From contig NC_086248.1 in NCBI RefSeq assembly GCF_021018805.1, forward strand, positions 52,023,485 through 52,087,484: a stretch of 64,000 nucleotides of DNA, in the 5' to 3' direction. This document shows positions 1 to 15,102 of the stretch, in pieces (positions within the stretch are counted from its first letter, which is position 1; each line of letters starts with the position of its first letter). The notes beneath the pieces were generated by a model, which worked only from the letters and a program-made list of their open reading frames with translations, ran no database searches and was not told the DNA's origin. The DNA comes from Prinia subflava. Taxonomy: Eukaryota; Chordata; Aves; Passeriformes; Cisticolidae. The position numbers were made by a program, and so were the translations under genes.

Positions 1-2940
1 GGGCTGAAGGGGATTTACCATAGTTGAAAGTAGAGGGGTCTGCCAGAGCAACCACCCATCTTTTTGAAAGTATAAAAACATTCAAAAATATGGTCTGCTT
101 TTTAATTTTCAATCTCTCATGGTGTCAGCTTTGTGTTTCATTATTTATTCTTTTGGGGTACAGATGCAATACTTTAACATAGTCCCTAGCAATTTTTTTT
201 TTGTTCTAAATATGGATGCAATGGCCAGAATATACTTTCCTCACATCTACTCTTCCTCTAAATATAATATATAATTGACCTCCTAATTAGCATCTATCAA
301 ATAAACTCCATCTTGTGAACCAGGGGTCTTCTGAAAATTTCAAGGCAGAGCACTGAACCCATGCATTTTCTGAGGAGGTTTGTGTTACTTGGAATTTCTG
401 AAGGAAGCCATTCTGATCCTTATGTCACTAAAAATTATGCTGGTGTTAATCCAGTAGGAAATAGAAATCCTGTATTGCCTTCAGCATCTTTTTACGTATG
501 GATAAGCATTTATTGAACCTGGGAAAGCAATGTGAGCTGCAAAGTACTCTCCTTTTTTGATCCTGTTTAATATAGAAACCCCATCCTCCTTTCTCACCAC
601 TGCAATGGTAGCAACAGGCTCATAGGCTATGCACTGAAAATGGCTATGGTGACTAATCACCTCTTACAGCTGTTCATCATCTTATAGCACTCTGTATTTG
701 CAGTTGCCCTTCTGCTGGAGACCCCATTCCCATGGTTCTGCCACCTGAACACTCATGATCTATCTCTGGGCTGAAAACACAGGTGTGTCTTAAGGCACTT
801 TTTCAGCAGCCACATAAAATTCGTTCTTACACAGAACAGGGACACGGACAGCTTTGCACTGAAGCATGTGAGTAGCTCCTACAAAAGGTGCTAATAGAAA
901 GCCAAGGAGACAGTCATGTGTTTAAACTGTCACAAATATTTCAAAGTGAATGTCTGCCCTAGTCACAGAGCCATGCTATGCTTTCTGCACCACGAGAGAA
1001 TTTATAGTCACTAGATAAATTTCCTTGAACATTTAAACAGGTATTTCAAGAAGCATGTTGGAATGTAACTATTTAGGACAAAACAGAAATTAATTTTTCC
1101 TCCTGTAAAACTGCTACCTCAAAACTGTAGAATTATTTTAAACACTAGTAATCTTCATGTAATTTTCTTCCTTTCTCATTCCCATGGAAAGAGTGTTTCC
1201 AAAACTGGTACTGAGAGGCAGTGATCTGTAGTATATGGATAAGTGAATTCATTAATATCCTCTTCAATAACAGCATAGGATTAAATGATGATTTTTTAAT
1301 AATTGTCCATAATAGACAGAAAAAATATTCTCTCTCATTGACTTCAGTGCTGTCACTCTGCAGTTGACTGCACACTCACAGCTGGTTTTATTTTGTTGAT
1401 TCCTGATGCTCAGAATGAAGCCCTAGCTATGAAAAATATTTGATGTCCTTTTCTAATAACCCATTAAACTCAATGATTGCCTCAGTGAATTAATCCCCAG
1501 AGGATAAGTTTACCTTACTGTTGTTTTCAAAACTTGTTGCTGCTCCTTCAATGATAGTAATTTTAAGGGGGAACCTATCTGTTCAGGAGTGCTCTAGTGT
1601 GGTGCCACATCCAACTTACCAGACTACCACAAATACCTGTTTGTTTAGAAATTGGATTCCCTGTTTTGAGGGTAGGATTTGATTGATTGAGTAACCTTAT
1701 GAATGGAACTAAAATGTGGTTTATTGTGGGTTTCTAAGAACCTGTTGTGGGTTCTACTATTGCGGGTTCTACTAAGAACCTGTTCTTCAGCAGGCCACAG
1801 TGTAACTCAGGCTATTTTTCTTCCACCCTACGACAGGTGTGTAATTCAGCAATAATGAGGTGATCAGTAATGTGCTGTGTCTAAGTATTTCACAGGTATC
1901 TTTAAACTGCCAATGAATCCTTTTGTAGAAAAACTGCTGTTTGCAATGCAGAGGAAGAATAAGATCAGAGTGTTCAAAAATATCTGAAGAACCTCCTCTA
2001 CGGATAATTTGAGATATACCTCGCTACTCAAATGAAAAAATAAAAGGGGTTAGATTTGTCAAGCTTTTGATCATATCTTAAAAGTGAAGGCCTCTCCTTT
2101 CATAGGGCAGCCTCATTGAAGGGGTCCTTCTGTGACTTCCTATCAGATGCACAAAGCAATTCCTTTCTTTCTCTCTTTTTTTGGCAATTTTATACTTGTC
2201 ACTCCTCTCTTTTCCTCTGTCAGCTTATTAAAGCTGAACACTGTTTTTAATCTTGGCTTTGCTCACCTCTGGCACATTCCTTTGACGCTTAGCACATCCA
2301 AAGGTATTCCATCTTGATTTGGCTGAACTGCCTGGGGTACTTTTTATTTGGGAGCACAGGGAAACACTGTATTTGAGTGCATGTTCATTTCGGTATTTCT
2401 CCTTAATCACTGTTTACAGAACACACTAACTGTTGCTCTCGACTGCCCATTGTAACCAAATGCACTTGATTCAATGTGTACCACAAATGCTCTTAAATCA
2501 CAACTACAAGACATTTGTCCTGCAGCTGCAGTGATGGAGATTGATTTGCATTAGGTGGAGAATTTAAGCAGTTAGAACATATTTATCTCAAAGTTTGACT
2601 TATAGATTTTTCCTCAGTGGAACGCCAATACGGAGTTTATGTCATACTGGGTATGACACCATAATAGAAACCGTAAAGAAACATTGTTAAATATATTGCT
2701 GACATAATCTAAGTAATATGCAATATAAAAACTACTTGCACAAGTATTCACATAAGATTTAAGTAAAAATTGATACTGACAGTTGTGCAAAGCTTATCTG
2801 TGATTATCATCTACCCAATTGTATGTAATCCTAGGTGTTCAAATGGCCAAGAAACACTGCCAAGACCAAAGAGGTTCCTCCTCTGGAAAACTTGTTCTTA
2901 AGCCTAGAGAAGCCTTTTCACTTTTATTGAAAGACTTGAA
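1..2940. other. AT-rich stretch without a recognised gene
   Basis: Open frames here are short (under 80 codons), have no recognisable domain and are closed by stops in AT-rich DNA. I see no splice-bounded coding block and no transposon end. The only structure noted is the small duplication at 1722-1784. It is most likely intergenic or intronic DNA. Confidence 0.6.
1722..1784. repeat. Imperfect local duplication, unit about 35-38 bp
   Basis: The string CTAAGAACCTGTT occurs at 1734-1746 and again at 1772-1784. TATTGTGGGTTTCT at 1722 is echoed by CTATTGCGGGTTCT at 1757. The two units lie side by side with a few differences, as expected of an old slippage or short tandem duplication. Confidence 0.7.
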
Positions 2941-2962
2941 CATACATACATACATACATACA

Positions 2963-2992
<30 letters not shown>
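2941..2992. repeat. (CATA)13 microsatellite
   Basis: Thirteen uninterrupted CATA units occupy 52 bases. The purity suggests a recently active, probably length-polymorphic tetranucleotide locus. No gene lies near it. Confidence 0.97.
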
Positions 2993-2994
<2 letters not shown>

Positions 2995-5900
2995 AGTTCA
3001 GTGTTTTCCACTTCCTTTGCAGTATTTCAATCAGAAAACTACTTCAGACTCAGCACAAGGATATACAAGGTAGCATAATTTGCAGAAAATTAGAAACCTC
3101 TGGAGCTTCTAATTGTGCATTTCTCGTGGTTGACAAACAATGACGGGGTTAAAAGCATGAGATGTTTCCTAAAACTACAACTTCTGACTGTTGTGTTTGC
3201 CTTCCTGAATTCTGTGGTTTTAATTTTTAATAAAGGAAAAAGTCATGAGCTCAGACAGCTGTTTGGAAGAAGAGGCTACAGGAGAGCTCAGTAACAACAG
3301 ACTATGATACTATATAATTATGTTTTTTTCTCTTCATTAGCATATACAACCTGCTACAGGAATGAGAATATAATGATAATTGCCAGACTCTTGGGTTTTC
3401 ACACTTGGAAAGAGTGTAAAGTACAAATCTGTAGTAATAGGGAATACTTCAAGTAATGTCTCTGTCTGAATAGTGAAAGCAGGAGTTTGCAACAGACTGG
3501 AGATTTAATTTTGATGTTAAATTTCTGGCAAAACTTCTCCAGGAGATAATAGCATTTTTTCTCATTCTGGTCTCAAAGTGAAGATGAGTGTAGCACTCAT
3601 TCTTTAACTTGCCATTAAAGGATGTTTGTCTGTGTCACAGCATGTAGCATTAATGATAGGTTCTACAGAGAGAGTTGCTGCTATATGAAAAGTCACTGAA
3701 GACTAAAGTTTATTGAAAAAGCTTACATGGGAAATTTCTTTGATCCCTGTACACATTCTGCTTAGCTTTAGGCAATGTTTTCATTTTTTTGCTAGCACAG
3801 TAATGACTCCGTTAAAAAGAAATTTATAAAAATAATTTATTTTTTTGCACCGATAACTCTGTGTGCTGTATAAGACAGTACTCCTATGTTTCCTTTCATA
3901 AAGAACCATGCTTTCAAAGTTGGTGAGTGTCAAGTACCATCTCATAGAGGCAATGCAAAGTACTAGGAGAACTTGTGACAAATTTCTAATAATTAGAGTG
4001 TTGTTTCATATATTTTCAAATAATGAAATAATCTTCCTTCTCAGCATAACATGTCCTGGTGTGCTGCTATTCTCCCATACCCATAGGACATGCCCTTTCC
4101 TGTGTGTAATTCTTCAGTCTCTCTTACTCTTTCTTTTTACATTTCCCTTGTTTTCCTGGACGCCTGCCTGATGCAGGTGGTGCTGGGCTGAAACATTCTT
4201 TGGAGATCCCTGCTTCTCTGCCTGGATTGCCAGCATTGCTCAAGATACCTGACTTCTAGGCAGCTGAAGTTAAATGAGCTGAATCCAACCCTAAATGCTT
4301 ATCACCCACTGAATTCATGGTAGTTAGGCACTAATAGGATACCTTCCTTGAACACTGAGCTCCTAATATATTTAAAAATCTGGTGGCATGGAGCCTAAAT
4401 TGCATTTAAATAGAAATGTAAGTGTTTAGTCTATTAGCCATTTCTGAAAATTAGGCTTGAGTTCTAGCAAAAAAATCCTTATCCTTTCTTGAAAATCCTG
4501 TATTTATTGATTTGCCTTCAAGAAAAGGAGAAAGAGTGGCAGTGGTGGTGTTTTCATTTATAGACGTACTGAGAAACTGCTTCTTGTCTTCAACTGGAGT
4601 TACAGAGTTTATTTGATTCTTCTCCTTCATTGATTATAATTTTGTTTCAGAGTAAGGCAGTGATGCCACACGTGAAATAAATTAAAAACCTGCCTACCAT
4701 ATCCATGAAACAATGGGAGCCAGTTCTGAAAACCTAATAAAAAACATCATATTGACATGCATATGAATAATAAGCTTGAGGTTCAGAACGTGGAATAGCT
4801 GAATTTCAAAACCTGAAATCCTTAAAAAGGCAAATGAAGTAAAGCACGTGCTTCAAATCAAAGAGCAATGTCAAGAATTTGCAGCTCTGTATTGATTTGT
4901 ACTATAGAAGACACAACAAGAAAAATGGAAAGACTGCATGAAAAACTCAGAGCAAAAGATCTGATATGAAGATTCCCAATACTGAGGAAGGAACACATAT
5001 TCAATATACTGAAAAAAATATATTTTTATTAAAAAAGCTTTTATTAATGGCTGTTTCTTTTCTGTAATATTTCCTTTGTGATGGGCTACATGGTACATAT
5101 GAAATGAGGTAAAAAGGAGAAAGAGGCAAACTTTTGAATGTGTAAGTCCTTAAGTGGATAAATATTTTATTTTACTTTGTTAGAATTAAATATCAAACTG
5201 CAGAAATGTAGAACTCCTGTATTTTATACATGGAAAGTCACATGAACCTATGTTAAGTATAAACTCCTTTGGGATTATTTATGTTATCATTAGAATGAAA
5301 AAGAAGAAAAAACAACAAACAGATGACCAAATTACATATTCATGTGTTGTTGATAAGTTTTGAAAAAAACACCTATGAGCCCAAAATGTCCTCTGTTTTT
5401 CCTCTGTTAAGTTGATGTTAAGTTGCCCAAAATAGAGTTACAGAAATGTGAAGATGGAAGATACCGGCTTATAATATTTGTAATATTTCTTAGACATAGA
5501 AATTTATAATGATATTTGACCTTTCTTCAACACTTGCTTAGCTAAGTAATTTCTTATGAACCAATAAAATTAATTGTATATCATTACTAAGTAACCTGGT
5601 TTTGCATGCATGTAGTCCTTCCTGGTATCCAACCAAAATTGTTTCACTGACTATCTTGGACTTGTTCTTAATAAGCAGGACAAACATTGCTTTTATCATA
5701 CTGTCTACAGTATAAAAATTATTTATCTACTTATCTTTATCTATGTCTACTGTTAAAAGATATTTATTATGTTGACTCTTCATTTTTATTCTCTTCTGTT
5801 GATGGTGTATATTTTTTCCTGTCTTCTTACTGCTCATATTTTCTATGTATTTTACTCTTATTGTAGTCCTCTATATTCTTCCCATATACTCTGTAATCTT

Positions 5901-8288
5901 TTTAGTATGAAGTATTTAAAAAAAACCCCACAAACTATTTCAGTTGAGACTTCACCAACACCAAATAAAGCTGACCTATAGGACCTTTAGTATTTTATTA
6001 TAAAACTGTCATTGAGTGTTACTGAATGAGATTTTCGTGATTTTACCCAATGCTACAGTGTTGGTTTTCATTTCTGAGTCACTATTACAATCTCCCACAG
6101 TTCTCTGCTGTATTTTACTACCTTGCCAAATGTTACTTGCTCTCATTCTGTCTGATTTCTCCTGCCTACAGGAAGCACTTTGCTCTTTTCTTTATTTAAT
6201 TCACCTTGTTGTTCATCAGTTTGCTGACATCTGCCCTCTGCAGCATTAACTATCCTTTTTCTGTGCAATATAAACAGCTTTAAATTCTATCATCCAAATC
6301 ATTACTGAAAGTATTAAATGAATATGGAGTGGATACCCACGTGCCTCTTCAAACCTTTTCTCAGCTTAACACCCAAACACTAATTAATTCTTTTTTTGTG
6401 AACAGTTTTTAAACCAGCTCTGGAAGTTGTTCTGGTGAATTACATGCACTAAGCACTTTCTTTGTATATAAGGGGCATCGCACAGCCCAGGGTTATAAGC
6501 AGGAATAAATTAGGTCCTATCTGCTGTTCTGCCTCTCCAAAACCACCACAGCCAAATCATCTGTCACAGAAGAAGGACAGTGATTTTAGGAAGAATTGCT
6601 CTTGAAAACTCATATTTTTTTTACTGTTTCATGGGTGCACAGGGATTGATGAATTAAAAATTTTGTTACAGAACCTCAAGACCAATTACTAATTTAGTTT
6701 TCTAAAACTGTAAAAACAATGGCTGTCTTTCTGATACTCTGTAGTTGCTTCATCAGGTTTTTTTTTTAATTTTTCTGCTTTTTTTTTCTTTTTTCAGTCA
6801 GAAAATCAGGTGAGATCACATCCCTATTGAAATCGATACATGGGGGTTTTTTTATTCCATTTACTATAGTGAGGCCAGAAGCTAACACAGGCTCTTCAAG
6901 GGCTAGTCAAAGTGTCAAGTTTCATCCCTAAAAGCACGATAATGCCTTGAGAATTATGCACATCAAAAACAATTTCATAATAGAAGAGATTTTAGTTTCA
7001 TTGATATGGAAATCATGTTATGGAGCATGCATCATGAAAGCATTCAGTGTCTAAACTGACACCATGTAAGGCATGCACAGATTATTTCCATCCTCACCAA
7101 AATGTTGTTAATTTAGATTTAGTGAAAAAGATGTACTTATCATCACAAAACACAGATAGACATATGAATAATAGTATGAGTTCTGTTTTGGTTTTTTGCT
7201 TTCATATTTCAATGCAAATGGAATATAAAATATATGCAAATCTCAGGGGATCTGAATATGTACACGAAGAAGCAAATATTTATTAATCTATTAAATATAA
7301 TCTGCTCACCAAATAAGCCAGTTATTTAACTGTGGAACAAGAACACAACTTTGTAGTTCAAATCACTTTACTGAACCTTGGGAGATTTAAGTCCACTTTT
7401 CAGCTCTGACTCAGATTTCCTGCAAATCACAGCTTTTACCTCAGCTTTTGCTGTTAGTTCTTGCTACTGTAAAACAAAGATGCTTACAGCTGCCTGCATG
7501 AAAGGGACACCACCACAGTGAGGTTAAATCACTATTCCTCAAGTGCCTCACAGTATTAGTGGAGACACCCCACTCTGCTGGCTCACCATGTCTAGTCCTG
7601 TTCATGAAAGTGGAGTTACTTGAAGCCTTGATCATAGAAACAAGTCCCTTTAAGTTTTCTCATGTATTAATTTTTTCCCTTGTTCAGGACATCTTCAGCC
7701 TACTGCTAATAAGATAACTAGTCCACAATATAATTAATCTTTCTTGTTCTAATGTTTGTGATGACTTTATCATTCTTGTAGATTCAAATAATTTATTGAA
7801 CTTTTTGGGGAAAAAGTCTTTTTTTTAGAAACTGTTCACTGAATGACTGGCAGTTTGGAGTTTGGACCAATACTTATTTTTTTTTACTGATTTGATTATT
7901 ATAATTGGATTACATGAGTCTATTTTGCATATTTGGTTTACAAGAAATACAATCAATGAAACAATACAGGTACTAAGTATGTGGCAGGGTCCTTGTAATG
8001 ATCATTAATCTTTGCCTGGGAAACTTTTGCTTGGACAAAAGTTTTGTGTGATCAGTTCTGGAAAACAAACTCGGAGAACAGACAAACATTTCAGTCTTTT
8101 TTGTATTAAGTACATGCATCTGTAATTGCACCTTTTTTTTTCTTGTTGTATTTGCTTTTTTTTGTTATAGAAGTGACATGAACAATATTTTTCTGGAAAC
8201 AGTATAGTTAGCCACTTAGTAAAGTAAAGGTAAAAACTGGTTCACAATGCAGTCTTCTGGGTTAAATGAATCCTTATATCTATGTTTC
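2993..8288. other. AT-rich stretch without a recognised gene
   Basis: Open frames are at most 87 codons (3908-4171) and encode low-complexity hydrophobic strings typical of chance frames in T-rich DNA. I recognised no LINE, LTR or SINE ends. It may hold regulatory or conserved noncoding sequence that cannot be identified from one genome. Confidence 0.6.
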
Positions 8289-8326
8289 TTTTTTTTTTTT
8301 TTTTTTTTTTTTCTTTTTTTTTTTTT
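8289..8326. repeat. Poly(T) tract
   Basis: There are 24 T, one C, then 13 T. I see no recognisable retroposon body on the side where an antisense element would sit, so I call a simple homopolymer rather than a poly(A) tail. Confidence 0.9.
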
Positions 8327-11300
8327 GTGGCAGAGGAAATGAGAAAAAAGAGGATGATAAACTGAACAAGATTATTTTAGAGTTTCAGTGACAATTGCTT
8401 AAAGCTATTAAATTATATTTACTTTAGGGATTATGCAACCTAAACATTTGTACAATATTCTAAGTTCCTAAAAGAAGTATTTTGTCTTAAATCATGAAGA
8501 TCAACAGCAACCAATTTAAATGAATACTGATTCACTGAAAGTTTCTGTCTGCCTTTTTTTAAAGTGTCGTATCTTCCTATGGAAAACATGATTTTCCATG
8601 ATAAATACTATGGAAAGTCACTTCGAGAAAAAGAAGTTTAGTAGTCGTTTTTATGGCATAAAATTAAGTACAGTTGACTTTTTTAAGAAGAATCTCAGGG
8701 GGGAAAGAGAAAGTTTGATTTATGTTTAGTCATAACTTTGTATTTTGAAGTGTTATAAATAACAGATATGGTAATCACATAATTTATAGCTGAACCATAG
8801 CAGTATCAGAAGGCAGAAGTATAAACAATCATTTTTAGATTGGAGAGGAAAAGAGATATCATCAGAAAAAGATTTTAGATATGCAGAATATGATTAAATG
8901 TTTCTGGTCATCTACCTTGCTAAAAAGGCCAACGCCTCTCTACAAAAATATGATGGGATCTTTAGCAATCACAAACACTTCAGCATTAGACAAATTATCA
9001 TAGCCATCAGTACAGGGAAATCTATCAGAAAATTGATTATTTTTCAGCTCAGTGTGGTGTCTACCTACAGCTACCCCTCCAGGAGACTTGAGGGTTTTCC
9101 ATGGGAAAGAACATCTAGAGAATTATGTCATTTCAGTGATGTAAATGTTATCAGATAGAAAGCCAGGAACTTTGCTGTAATATTCTCCATGTAAAGTGCT
9201 GTTTATTTCCCTTTTAACTTATTTTTTAATCAAAATATTATTTAGTAATCAATTAGCAGATAGGACACAAAAAATAGAAAACAAAGAGAGAATTTCCACA
9301 AGGGTAGAATTGGCCAATGTATCCTAGTAAGATCTGTGCTAACCTTTTCTCCAGAAGAGTATGCAGCACTAGTCAAGCAAAAATGATGAATAAAATAAGG
9401 TGAGAGAAATAGTTGAGTGTATCAAGAACTTCAGGCTTGCCAAAGTTAAGAGTCTACACAGAATGCAGAACAATCTCACAATCTTTGTGTTTTGCAAAGT
9501 GGCTAATAGGACAAGTTGGCCCTGATGATAAATGCCTCTAAATTACCTATTACCACTTATGTAGTAGATCCATCAAGTGACAAATTCTTTGAAATCATCG
9601 ACTGAACACTGAGAAAACAATCTTAAAGCTTACTAGGAAAGGAACAGATCACCAGGCAAGTAATATCGTACTACTGACTTAAACCACTGCAAACTCCAGT
9701 ATTAGGTAAATTGATCAGTTCTGTTCATTTGTAACAGAAATAATGTATGAAATTGTCGAAGAAGGAACGGGGATGCTAGGTTGGTTTAATGGTGGATGAC
9801 TGACTGTCACAACTCCTTGGAGAAAGGAATATTCTCCTGGAGTATCATTTTTACACTTACAATATCAAGGCCATAGTTCCAGCTTAGGCTACAGTTCTCA
9901 GGTGTTTTGATTTTCAGGAAATAGAATGTATCCTGATTTGTTGCTTGTAAATATTGTCCTCTTAAAATAGCAATTAAAAAAAATCTATCACAAAAAACTG
10001 AAGGATAAAGACAAATGGGCCAAATTATTTAGGAATTTTCTAGTAACTGGATTTTTGTTTGTAGATGATGAATCACTCTCCCTACCTACCCTCCCTCTCC
10101 TCTTCTGCTCCAGTAAAGCAGAGGAAGACAGTGGTGATAATCCTTCTGGATGGAAATATTTTACACTTGTTTGGTAGGTGATAAATGCTTCATTCCAAGG
10201 GGATTAGCACAGTGAAGATTCACTAAAGGACTGAGTGTTTCTGCATGCACACTAAAGAACTCAGAGCCTTGTTGAATCAACAGTAATAATACTTTTTCTG
10301 TAGGAACAGCTAATACAGGAGCAACGACCACATGAATTTGTTTTGTTGTTTTTTTTTTAATTTTAATATACTACTGCAGCTACTGTGTTGTGAACTTGTT
10401 TAATTGTTGTGAGGATTTTTGTTTCACTATTTCACACCAATCTTTTCAGTTAAATCTTAATGATGTTAGTAACAAGAATTGCATTTTCTCAAGGAATTGA
10501 GGCAATTTTAGGCAGCTTAATGTTTTAAGCCAGACGAAGCATTTATAATGATCAGCATTACAACCACCATAAAATGTTAATAAATGTATATCCTAATAAA
10601 TTTGAAGGGCATACACAATTTGCAAGTGAAACATATCTACATTTTGAGGATTCCTATAATTTTTTTAAACATTACAGTTTCATTAAAATCTGTCACTGAA
10701 AGAACATGCCTAATTTTCAAGAAGGGCAACTGTAAAAGCATTCTGTATTTCTTATCCAAATCAGTGCACATTCTAAAATACTGTTGAGAACATTCAGACT
10801 TTTTCTTACCTTAATGAAAATAATGTAATAAGAACTGCATGGATAAAATGAGAAACTGATTTGATGATTATAAGCTCTTTAAACTCCCTTCTTCCAGATA
10901 TGTCAAATTTATGCTTAAAAAATTCTGTTCCTTGGAATTTCTTCAGTCTACATAGAATAACAAGGCAAATAACCTACAGTGACATTGAATCCAAAGAATA
11001 TGAGATTTAAAGGATGGTATTTAAAGAGTAAAGTGAAATTGCTTTCTGTTTTCTTGATTTTTTAATCACAGAATGTAATAAAATTCTTATGAAAAATGTT
11101 TATTTATAGACATTTTGGATTTTACTTTTTTTTCCTATTCTGTCATGTCTACTCTGCATAGTTATGTCCTAATGAATGATCAGAAGGCTGCAGTGGAACA
11201 CCAGGAAAAAACAAACCCATTAACCCATCTAACGCTAGATACTTCTACTACCAGATGATATCACATGGATGCTTTTAAACTGTGAGATTTCTGCTAGAGC

Positions 11301-14300
11301 TGTGTGCTCCATCTGTGACAGATCAGCTCCCCAAGTTGGAAATACCGCTTTCAGTCCATTTACCTACCAGAGACTGAATGCATTGCCTTTATAGAAGCCG
11401 TGCTTTGAGCACAGTTATGTTTGCTTTGATGCACCATTGTAAGGTAGTGTCCAGTGAATTGGTGCCAACAGATTGAACCGTGCTTGCTCCCACTTGAAGA
11501 TTGCTTGTCTTTGGTAGTCTTTATACAGGTTGTTGCCATTCATGATCTCAGTATTGAAAATGTTGGGGAAAGGGGGGATTTAAATGATTGTGTTTTATTC
11601 CATTTCTTTCTAAAATGTAGTTTATGCAGTTCTGCCTTCAACAACATGGGACTGCAGGCTAAGGAAATGGAGCCACCTTGTTGATATGTGATGTAGAAGA
11701 GAAGATGAAGGAATGATAGGCCAGAAGGGTAGAGAGCATCAGTTTGGATGTGGAATGATAGTTGGGAATCTTATACTTCAATCTTCAATACTGAGATACC
11801 TTCCCTTCACCAGTTCCTTTTGAAGATTTTATGCCTAGTGACTTAAGTGTACAAAGCACTCAGACTATACATACACTGTGGGCTGGTTTAGAAGGAATCT
11901 CAATTTATTTTTATAATTTCATGGAAATGTTAGAAATAACTCCAAACAAACCAATGAAGGTAGAATTCTGAAAACATCGAATTAAGAGTTTTTTCTGTTT
12001 TCAATACCTTGACACTAATTGTACAGCTTAAATGATAGGCAATGTATTTAAAATAAGTATTAAACTGAAAGAAGAAAATCCTAATAAGTCACACTACTGT
12101 ATTTTTTTGAAGAACATGTCATTTTTACTATTTGAAAAATGGTACCAGTGATGACTAATTAGATCTTGAATTTAATGCTGAAATATTGATTTTTTTTTAA
12201 GCAATCATATTTAAAAAGCCATCCAAAACTGCATTTACAGTGCTTGGCTTATAATGGGTCATTTCATGGCTTTGTTTAGGCTTTCCAATATGCAATGCAC
12301 TTATGATGGCAGAAGATAAAACGATGCCTCCTCTGCTGATTTAGGCTATAACATTTAAATGCTGCAGTGACCGGAAAAACAATCTACATCTTAGTGGTAA
12401 TTGTTACTAATTTGTTGGACTGCTAAAAATCTTTTTGACATATGCAAAATGGAAGAATAATTTTTTTATTTGCTAATGATGCAACACTAATAATATCTAA
12501 ATATTTTCAGAGAACTGATTTGGTGGTTAACACCAAAATTTTTCTTTTTCATGGAATGTAAGGTTTTAGCACTTTAGACATAAATAACACTTGTGGCAAT
12601 AAAAATGCACAGTGTTGGAAAGCCCATTGAATACATTTTCATGTAGATTAAAAATTATGTGAATTTTTACTTTCAGATTTCTTCCTCTAAAATTGCAATA
12701 ATTTTTTTTAACATAGGATGATATCACACAGCCAAAAGTAGAACTTAATCATCAGCCTCAAGAGCAGGGGAATGTGTGGTGGAATTCGTCAAAGTCTACT
12801 TGAGAAAGTCATGTAATAAAGAAATTTACATGTTTCATCTTTGCTTAAGACACATTTCTACAAAGTTCAAAAAATGGACTCTGGAGATGGGTAGTTTGTG
12901 TGAGAATGATGACAGTTGTGCATGGGGTGACTTGTGTGGTGTACATACTAACAGAAGAAGTAGATAGGAGGCAGGCATAAGATAATAAACGCTGGTTTAT
13001 AAAATATTATATGCAGAAAAAGAAATAATTTTTTTCTTCAAGGGGTCTGATATTTTGGGGTATTCCTGTTTTCTTGACCAAAGTGGTGTAGCCTCATTAC
13101 ACTGTTGGTACATAGAGATGAATGGGTGGGAGGGGTTAAGTCCTTGTCTAATCATTGGCATTTTTAGTGAATTATGCTTTCAAAAGTCTGTGGACATTAT
13201 TAGACACCATTTTGGAGACATCTTTACTGACTGGTCTGAGATGTAAAGGACATAAATTACCTCAACAAATCTTTGCCTGTATAGTGGCATGATTAAAGAA
13301 GGCCTTGTTTCTCTTCAGATTCTATACTAAATTTTGTGTTCCTTTATTCTTTTATCTAGAAAACATTTAGAAAAATTAAAATTGGAGTCATGTATTTAGT
13401 CTTTCATAATTCTAGTATCACATTTTAAGAGTTGTAGTAGATCTTTTTGTTGAAATACATTAGGGTTCTCTTTTTACCTTAGGACCATAGAAAACAATGA
13501 TGCTTCGACATAATATGAGGTAAAGTTTTTACTTCTGAGGACATAAATTGTGATTATTAAGAAAGTTCATTAAAAACCACCTTGTTTTTCTTATTCTTTT
13601 CAAAGGTTGCAGGCATAAATTTAAATTTAGAATATTCTTAGTAATTATAATGTAATAAGTGTGACAATACTGCAAACAGTCACCTGCTTTTGAAAATTTT
13701 AGTATGTGAAAAGAAAGTTAGGAAAAAAGAGAGTTGAAAAGTATTACAAGAGATCGATACTGTACAGTAAGAGCTATAAAATTATTTTAAATGAGATGGA
13801 AATAGATTTTTGTTAATGTAGAGATAATACATTTAAGTAACCCAGTTTAAAAATAATGGGACTTTTCTTAACAAAAAATATAATATTCATGGATTTGTGG
13901 TGCTTTTTAATGGGAAAATCTTTTAATTTGACCCTGCTTTGCCTCATCAGATATATTGTCTGTCAAAAAAAGTCATTAGAATGGTAACTCGTAGTGAAGA
14001 AGAAAATAGAGCCATATTTTGTGGGGAAATAGTTAAAGGGTCAAAGGTATTTCTTGAAATACTAGGGCAATTTTGCTTTTACACTTGCTACATACTCTTC
14101 TGTTTAAAATTACATACTTGTAAGCAGAGATGTAAGTAATCCGTTGTAAGACTGAAGACTGTGAGAGCCTGTTATGATCCTCTAGCTTGATCTTTTGAAT
14201 AACACAGTCCTTTGAATTTCACTGAGTACCTTTTCAGATTCTGATGGAGCTTCTCTTATCTTATAGAAAGAAACTCATTTTAGTCTAAAAAGATTTTAAA

Positions 14301-14862
14301 TTATGAAAAATCTATTCTCTGTTATACTGAGTAGGTATCTCTGGGGTTAAAACAGTGCTCCAATCTCATCTGAATTTATTTAGCTTCTACTTTCATCCTG
14401 TGCATCTTGTTATATCTTTGTCTTGTCAGTAATGTTTTGTTCATATTTATACTGTCTTCCTTCTTGCACCACTTGTCCTGTATCATCTTCAACAAATTTC
14501 TGCTATAAAATTACTGCTATTAAATGACTAAATGATATAGATTAAAGTTTTAAAATTTCTCTGTGTAATTCAGAATTCTTAGATCCAGAATAACTTTTTG
14601 AGCTCTTCAGAGAACTCTTTTCTTTTTCAATTTCCACTTGAAAGTGAGATTTGAGAGCTGTTTCTCAGTAATGGTCTCAGCAATGTAAAGAGCAGGTAAA
14701 TAAAAAAATCCAGTTCAAACATACACATCCTTCATATATGTTCAGGGATTCATATTTTCTTCTTCATGATTTGATTCTGGGGATTCTATTTCATTGATAA
14801 CTATAGATCTCAAAATCCTTCCCAAGAATGATTTTCCTTCTCTCTCTGTTGGAAAAAGATGG
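8327..14862. other. AT-rich stretch without a recognised gene
   Basis: The longest frames are under 90 codons and carry no recognisable domain. No repeat family was recognised. A pyrimidine-rich patch lies near 10080-10110. The sequence around 12240-12380 is less monotonous and could be conserved noncoding DNA, but this is only an impression. Confidence 0.55.
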
Positions 14863-14904
14863 ATTTTGTGAGTGGACTCTTAAATAAGGTAAGAAAATGG
14901 TTGG

Positions 14905-15102
14905 ATGGTTGCATACAAAGAGTGTAGTGATCGATGGCTCAGAGTACTGACAGACATCACTGACAATTATGTCCCTCAGGGGCCTATACTGGGACCTGTG
15001 CTAATTAATATCTTCATTAATGACATAGATGAAGGGATTGAGTGCACCCTCAACAAATTTGCAAATGACACCAAGCAGAGCAGTGTTGTCAAACACTCTT
15101 GA
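14905..15102 (+). pseudogene. CR1 ORF2 reverse transcriptase fragment, first part
   Basis: This is a 65-codon open piece of the CR1 reverse transcriptase palm. Family features are visible: [10 protein letters not shown] matches the motif-B-like PQGS-LGP block, and [12 protein letters not shown] follows it. The catalytic box, normally FADD in CR1, reads FAND here, so one of the metal-binding aspartates is lost. The frame then ends in a stop after about 10 more residues, where intact CR1 continues. The methionine start is accidental, because the true ORF2 start lies far upstream and is absent. It is a decayed relic. Confidence 0.88.

Noticed and set aside
2941..2992. Periodic arrays considered as CRISPR or satellite DNA
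   Set aside because: The units are 4-7 bases with no spacers, and the window is vertebrate-like. These are microsatellites.
8289..8326. Poly(T) as the tail of an antisense retrocopy
   Set aside because: No transcript-like or SINE/LINE sequence was recognised next to the tract.
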